A stretch of DNA of 64,000 nucleotides, taken from Pseudothauera nasutitermitis (GTDB lineage Bacteria; Pseudomonadota; Gammaproteobacteria; Burkholderiales; Rhodocyclaceae). The position numbers and the translations under genes were made by a program. Location: positions 186,001 through 250,000 of the forward strand of contig NZ_SSOC01000001.1 of assembly GCF_004801295.1 (NCBI RefSeq), in the 5' to 3' direction. A model generated the notes under the pieces. That model was not told the DNA's origin. It ran no database searches and saw nothing but the letters and a program-made list of their open reading frames with translations. Below are positions 60,647 through 64,000 of this stretch, piece by piece. Every line of letters starts with the position of its first letter. Positions within the stretch are counted from its first letter, which is position 1.

Positions 60647-60971
60647 GGGTGGTTTTCACCGAAAGTGCGGAACAGGACTTGCAGGATCTTCGCCGCTACC
60701 TGCTCAAGCGCTTCGACCGGCAGACCTGGCAGAAGAGCTACCGAAAAATCCGGGAAGCCGTGGGCACGATTCAGGCTTTTCCGCAGAGTGGCTCACAGCC
60801 TGACGAATTACTCGATCTGAATCTTGCCCGCTACCGGCAGGTGGTCGTCGGGATGAACCGTATCATCTATGAAATCAGCAGTGAAAACCTCTACTCCATA
60901 TCGTGTGCGACACCCGGCGCGATATGAAATCCGTGCTTTCCCGTCGGTTGTTGCGGGGTGGGTCGCTGTGA
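60643..60971 (+). pseudogene. RelE/ParE-type toxin with C-terminal frameshift
   Basis: GTG 60643 opens a RelE/ParE toxin (MRVVFTESAEQDLQDLRRYL) that reads normally to about residue 84 (ISSENLY). In frame it then gives ten odd residues and stops at 60927. Shifting frame at 60897 gives HIVCDTRRDMKSVLSRRLL and a stop at 60971, which is the usual C-terminal strand and tail of this family. So two extra bases (or one lost) near 60893-60897 appear to have moved the gene out of frame. The C-terminus carries active-site or stabilising residues in these toxins, so the product is probably inactive. A sequencing error must be excluded. Confidence 0.75.
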
Positions 60972-61011
60972 ACAGGTCTTGGTCCTGTCCCTGATTACTG
61001 AGGAGCGCTTC

Positions 61012-61587
61012 ATGAACAAGTCCGTCCTGGCCCTGTCCGCCGCCGCATTGCTGGGGGCCGCGTCCGCGCAGGCCGCCTCCTACGCGATCGATCCCACGCA
61101 CACCTTCGTCACCTTCGAGATCGACCACAACAAGACTTCCACCAACCGTGGCCGCTTCGACCAGGTGGAAGGCAGCATCCAGTTCGACCGCACCGCCAGG
61201 ACCGGCAAGGCCGACGTCACCGTGCACATCGCCTCGGTGAACACCGGCACGCCGGACTTCGACCAGCATCTGCGCGCGCCCGACATCTTCAACGCCGGGC
61301 AGTTCGCCACCGCGCGTTTCGTCAGCACCCGTTTCAAGTTCGACGGGGACGAGGTCGATGAGGTCGAAGGCGAGCTGACCCTGCTGGGCAGGACCCTGCC
61401 GGTGACGCTCGACGCCGAGAAATTCAACTGCTACGCGAGCCCTCAGCAACAGGGGAAGGAAGTGTGCGGTGGGGACTTCGAGGCCAAGATCGACCGCAGC
61501 CGCTGGGGCCTCGACTTCGGCCTGGACTGGGGCGCGGCCAGGGAAGTGAAGATCGTCATCCAGATCGAGGCTGTCCGGCAGGATTGA
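61012..61587 (+). CDS. yceI: YceI-family periplasmic lipocalin-like protein
   Basis: A 191-residue secreted protein: signal peptide (MNKSVLALSAAALLGAASA, cleavage after AQA) and YceI domain. Typical parts are YAIDPTHTFVTFEIDHNKTS, DFDQHLRAPDIFNAGQF and WGLDFGLDWGAAREVKIVIQ. The family binds polyisoprenoids; E. coli YceI is base-inducible. Ribosome site GAGGAG precedes ATG 61012. The two cysteines (FNCYASPQQQGKEVCGG) could form a disulfide. It ends at a strong bidirectional terminator. Confidence 0.9.
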   Translation: MNKSVLALSAAALLGAASAQAASYAIDPTHTFVTFEIDHNKTSTNRGRFDQVEGSIQFDRTARTGKADVTVHIASVNTGTPDFDQHLRAPDIFNAGQFATARFVSTRFKFDGDEVDEVEGELTLLGRTLPVTLDAEKFNCYASPQQQGKEVCGGDFEAKIDRSRWGLDFGLDWGAAREVKIVIQIEAVRQD

Positions 61588-61615
61588 TCGCCGGCGACCG
61601 CTGAAGAGCAGGAAA

Positions 61616-61647
61616 CAGGACGGCACCCCCAGGCGGGTGCCGTCCTG
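61616..61647. terminator. Bidirectional terminator between yceI and the siderophore receptor
   Basis: CAGGACGGCACCC (61616-61628) pairs perfectly with GGGTGCCGTCCTG (61635-61647) across a 6-nt loop. CTTTG follows on the plus strand and TTTCCTG on the minus strand. It lies between convergent stops at 61587 and 61659. Confidence 0.8.
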
Positions 61648-61658
61648 CTTTGCGCTGC

Positions 61659-64000
61659 TCAGAAGCTGCCGCGCACGGTCAGCAGGAAATTGCGCGGGTT
61701 GCCGACGTGGCTGTAGAAGTAGTTGTCGGCGATGGACGAGTAGTACTTCTTGTCGAACAGGTTCTCGATGTTCAGCGCGGCCGACCAGGTCTTGTCGATC
61801 TGGTAGGCCACGCGGGCGTTCCAGATCGCGTAGCCGCCCTGCACCGGGTTCAGCATGGTGCTGCTGCTGGTCTTCTGCTTGCTGCGGTAGGTGGTGCCCA
61901 GGCCGAGCTGCCACGGATGCAGTTCGCCGGGCAGCCGGTAGTTGGACCACAGGCGCAGCATGTGCCTGGGGGCGAGATAGTCGAACGGTTTGCCGACCTG
62001 TGCCGGGTCGACGTCGTCGAGGTATTCGTTGCGGCCATAGGTGTAGCCGCCGCTGATCTGCCAGCCTTGCGCGAGTTCGCCATGCGCTTCGATCTCGACG
62101 CCTTCGCTGCGTACCTTGCCGGCGGCGCGCGAGCAGTACCAGCCGCCGCACGCCATCGGTGAATCGTAGTCGGTGACGGCGCGGTTTTTCTGTTCGGCGC
62201 GGTAGACCGCCAGCGAGGTGTTCAAGGCGCCGCCGAAGAGTTCGCCCTTGACGCCAAGTTCGTAGTGGGTGCCGGTCATCGGCTCCAGCATGCGCCGCTG
62301 GGCGTCCGTGGCGCTCTGGGGGTTGAAGATCTCCGCGTAGCTGGCGTAGGCCGACCATTGCGGTGTCAGGGCATAGACCAGTCCGCCGTAGGGCGTGAAT
62401 TCACCGCTCTCCTTCTTTGCCGAGGAGAACGTGTAGCCATCCACGCGGCTGATTCCCATGTCGTTGAATTCGTACCAGCTCGCCCGTCCGCCCAGCACCA
62501 GGGTCGCGCGCTCGGTCAGGTGGCTGCGCAGCAGCGCGTACAACCCCTTTTGCGTGGTGTCCGCCTGCTGCTCCCAAATGTCCGAAGGCGTGTAGGCGGA
62601 AAGGTGCGACGTGTCGTGATCCGGGTTGAAAACGTCGTAGGTCGTGTAATTCCAGTACTGGACATAGCCATCATCGCGTTTCTGTTTCGCGTAGTTGCCG
62701 CCGATGACCACCTCGTGCGCCAGCCCCAAGGCCCGGAGTTTGCCGCTGAGATGGATGTCCAGCCCCTGGCTGGTCGCCGAGTCGTCGTAGGCATAGCCGA
62801 CGCCGCTGACCGTGCTGCCGCCCACGGCGACGCGTCCATTCGCGTGCGACTCGACCGCATCGTAGTTTTCGCGGACGTAGGCCGCGGTGGCCTTCAGCTT
62901 CCAGTGCTCGCTGAAACGATGCTCCAGATCGAGGAAGACCTGGGTTTCGCGCCGGTCGGCCTCATTCCAGCCTGCGGCGACATAGGCCGAGCGCGGCAGG
63001 CCCAGGTCTCGCCCATCGGCGTAGCGGGGCACACCGGGATTGAGTGCGCTGTTGCCTTTCAGCCGGGCATGCGCCACGCCCACGCCGATGGTGGTGTCCG
63101 GTGTGGCGTCTAAATCCAGCGCGGCGTAGACATTGAGGTTGCGGTCCCACACCGTGTCGAGGAAGGACTGCTTGTCTTCGTAATCGAGCACCGCGCGGCC
63201 GCGCAGCGTGCCTTCCCGGTTCAACGGACCGCCGACGTCCAGGCGAGTGCCGTAGTGGTCCCACGAGCCGACCCGGCCCTCGACGGTCAGGGCGGACTCG
63301 GCCAGGCCGCGCTTGCGCACCAGGTTGACCGCGCCGGCCGGGCTGCCTGCGCCTTCCAGCAGACCCTGTGCGCCGCGCAGCACTTCGACGCGGTCCAGGT
63401 GAACGGCGCTTGCCGCCAGTGCATTGCCCCAGTTGTGGTAGCGCGACAGGGGAATGCCGTCATATTGGATCGTCTCGGTCAGAAAACCGCGCGAATAGAT
63501 GTCGTTGCCGCCGTTGGGCCGCTTTCTCAGCGTGATGCCGGGCGTCTGTTCGAGCACCTCGGTGAGCGTGTCCAGCCCCTGGTCGTCCATCCGCTGCCGG
63601 GTGATCACGGTGACGGACTGGGGGATCTCCTTCAGCGACTGGGCGCCCTTGAACAGCGTCGAGCCGCGCGCGGCATAGCTGCCGCTGCCTTCGGTGGTGA
63701 CCTCGCGCAGTACGCCGGCGCTGACCGTCACCGGTACCAGGGTCGCTTCGCCCTGCCGCAGCGGCAGCTTGCGCAAGGTGTATTCGTTGCCGTCCTGGCT
63801 CACCGCCTCCAGGCCCGAGCCTTCCAGCAGCTTGTCCAGGGCGGTGGCCGGCGTATACGTGCCGTTGAGGGCCGGTGCCTGCTTGCCGGCCAGCAGGCTG
63901 CTGTCCACGCCGATCAGCAGGCCGGTCTTGGCGGCCAGTTCGGTCAGCGCCTTGTCCAGCGGCTGGGCGGAGATGGACAGGGGAAGCGGGGACGCCAGGG
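61659..64000 (-). CDS. TonB-dependent ferric-siderophore receptor with STN signalling domain, 5' end outside window
   Basis: At least 780 codons, frame open to the window edge. The visible N-terminus has a secretin/TonB STN domain (ISAQPLDKALTELAAKTGLL and YTPATALDKLLEGSGLEAVS), so this is a FpvA/FecA-type transducing receptor that may signal through an anti-sigma factor. The plug domain follows (SVTVITRQRMDDQGLDTLTE), then a 22-strand barrel ending in Phe (LLTVRGSF), the BAM signal. Ligand is a ferric siderophore, identity unknown. A sigma/anti-sigma pair may lie beyond the right edge (inference). Confidence 0.93.
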   Translation of the reverse strand, partial: LASPLPLSISAQPLDKALTELAAKTGLLIGVDSSLLAGKQAPALNGTYTPATALDKLLEGSGLEAVSQDGNEYTLRKLPLRQGEATLVPVTVSAGVLREVTTEGSGSYAARGSTLFKGAQSLKEIPQSVTVITRQRMDDQGLDTLTEVLEQTPGITLRKRPNGGNDIYSRGFLTETIQYDGIPLSRYHNWGNALAASAVHLDRVEVLRGAQGLLEGAGSPAGAVNLVRKRGLAESALTVEGRVGSWDHYGTRLDVGGPLNREGTLRGRAVLDYEDKQSFLDTVWDRNLNVYAALDLDATPDTTIGVGVAHARLKGNSALNPGVPRYADGRDLGLPRSAYVAAGWNEADRRETQVFLDLEHRFSEHWKLKATAAYVRENYDAVESHANGRVAVGGSTVSGVGYAYDDSATSQGLDIHLSGKLRALGLAHEVVIGGNYAKQKRDDGYVQYWNYTTYDVFNPDHDTSHLSAYTPSDIWEQQADTTQKGLYALLRSHLTERATLVLGGRASWYEFNDMGISRVDGYTFSSAKKESGEFTPYGGLVYALTPQWSAYASYAEIFNPQSATDAQRRMLEPMTGTHYELGVKGELFGGALNTSLAVYRAEQKNRAVTDYDSPMACGGWYCSRAAGKVRSEGVEIEAHGELAQGWQISGGYTYGRNEYLDDVDPAQVGKPFDYLAPRHMLRLWSNYRLPGELHPWQLGLGTTYRSKQKTSSSTMLNPVQGGYAIWNARVAYQIDKTWSAALNIENLFDKKYYSSIADNYFYSHVGNPRNFLLTVRGSF

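Noticed and set aside
1-64000. CRISPR arrays, tRNA or rRNA genes, prophage structural genes
   Set aside because: No regularly spaced repeats, cloverleaf-like sequence or phage genes were noticed on reading; a tRNAscan-type search was not possible here.

Overview
The window reads as chromosomal DNA of a GC-rich betaproteobacterium. Gene order and protein style fit the Rhodocyclales (Thauera/Azoarcus-like); this is an inference from gene content and composition, not a database match. I see no rRNA, tRNA, transposase gene or CRISPR array. Both edges cut genes: a GAF/HD-GYP regulator on the left (5' end missing) and a TonB-dependent siderophore receptor on the right (5' end missing).

Layout. 1-13.4 kb is mostly housekeeping: HD-GYP phosphodiesterase, DUF3334 protein, benzoate transporter with a divergent XRE-cupin regulator and paired operators, threonine dehydratase, a Fur-type divergent pair (iron-binding protein / DUF2325 protein), NlpC/P60 hydrolase, an exonuclease-like protein overlapping a CBS/DUF294 nucleotidyltransferase, PhoH-PIN ATPase, peroxiredoxin and a Mth938-like protein. 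13.5-19.2 kb holds threonine and alanine metabolism (aminotransferase, homoserine dehydrogenase, dtd, threonine synthase) and nadC. 19.3-28.3 kb is a polyamine/GABA module: an ABC transporter (potADBC-like) with gabD and gabT, divergent from a MocR-type regulator. 28.4-31.4 kb has two convergent DMT exporters separated by a 166-bp MITE-like element, then an EAL protein. 31.4-34.3 kb is an AT-richer leader with a perfect FNR-type box, followed by an IbrA / acetyltransferase-like / IbrB operon.

The main system is a complete ethanolamine-utilisation microcompartment locus at 34.3-55.5 kb. It keeps the classical order eutS-P-Q-T-D-M-N-E-J-G-H-A / B-C-L-K, but is cut between eutA and eutB and rearranged into two divergent arms. 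The minus arm is eutB-C-L-K followed by pduS and pduT homologues and a phosphorylcholine-phosphatase-like lipoprotein, ending in a rho-independent terminator. The plus arm is eutS to eutA. Between them lie eutR and an NsrR-controlled hemerythrin / ferredoxin / membrane-protein cassette. Both arms start from the same 34-bp sequence with a -10-like element at identical spacing, which makes it the obvious candidate EutR operator and would coordinate the two halves. Ethanolamine would enter by EutH or diffusion, be split by EutBC to acetaldehyde and ammonia, and acetaldehyde would go to acetyl-CoA (EutE) and acetyl phosphate/acetate (EutD, EutP/Q) or ethanol (EutG). EutT, EutA and probably PduS maintain the B12 cofactor.

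55.5-64 kb returns to regulatory and general genes: a second HD-GYP protein, NAD(P)H-hydrate repair enzyme, an EAL-CBS-GGDEF-type protein, a Phd/RelE-type toxin-antitoxin pair whose toxin is frameshifted near its C-terminus, a YceI protein and the siderophore receptor.
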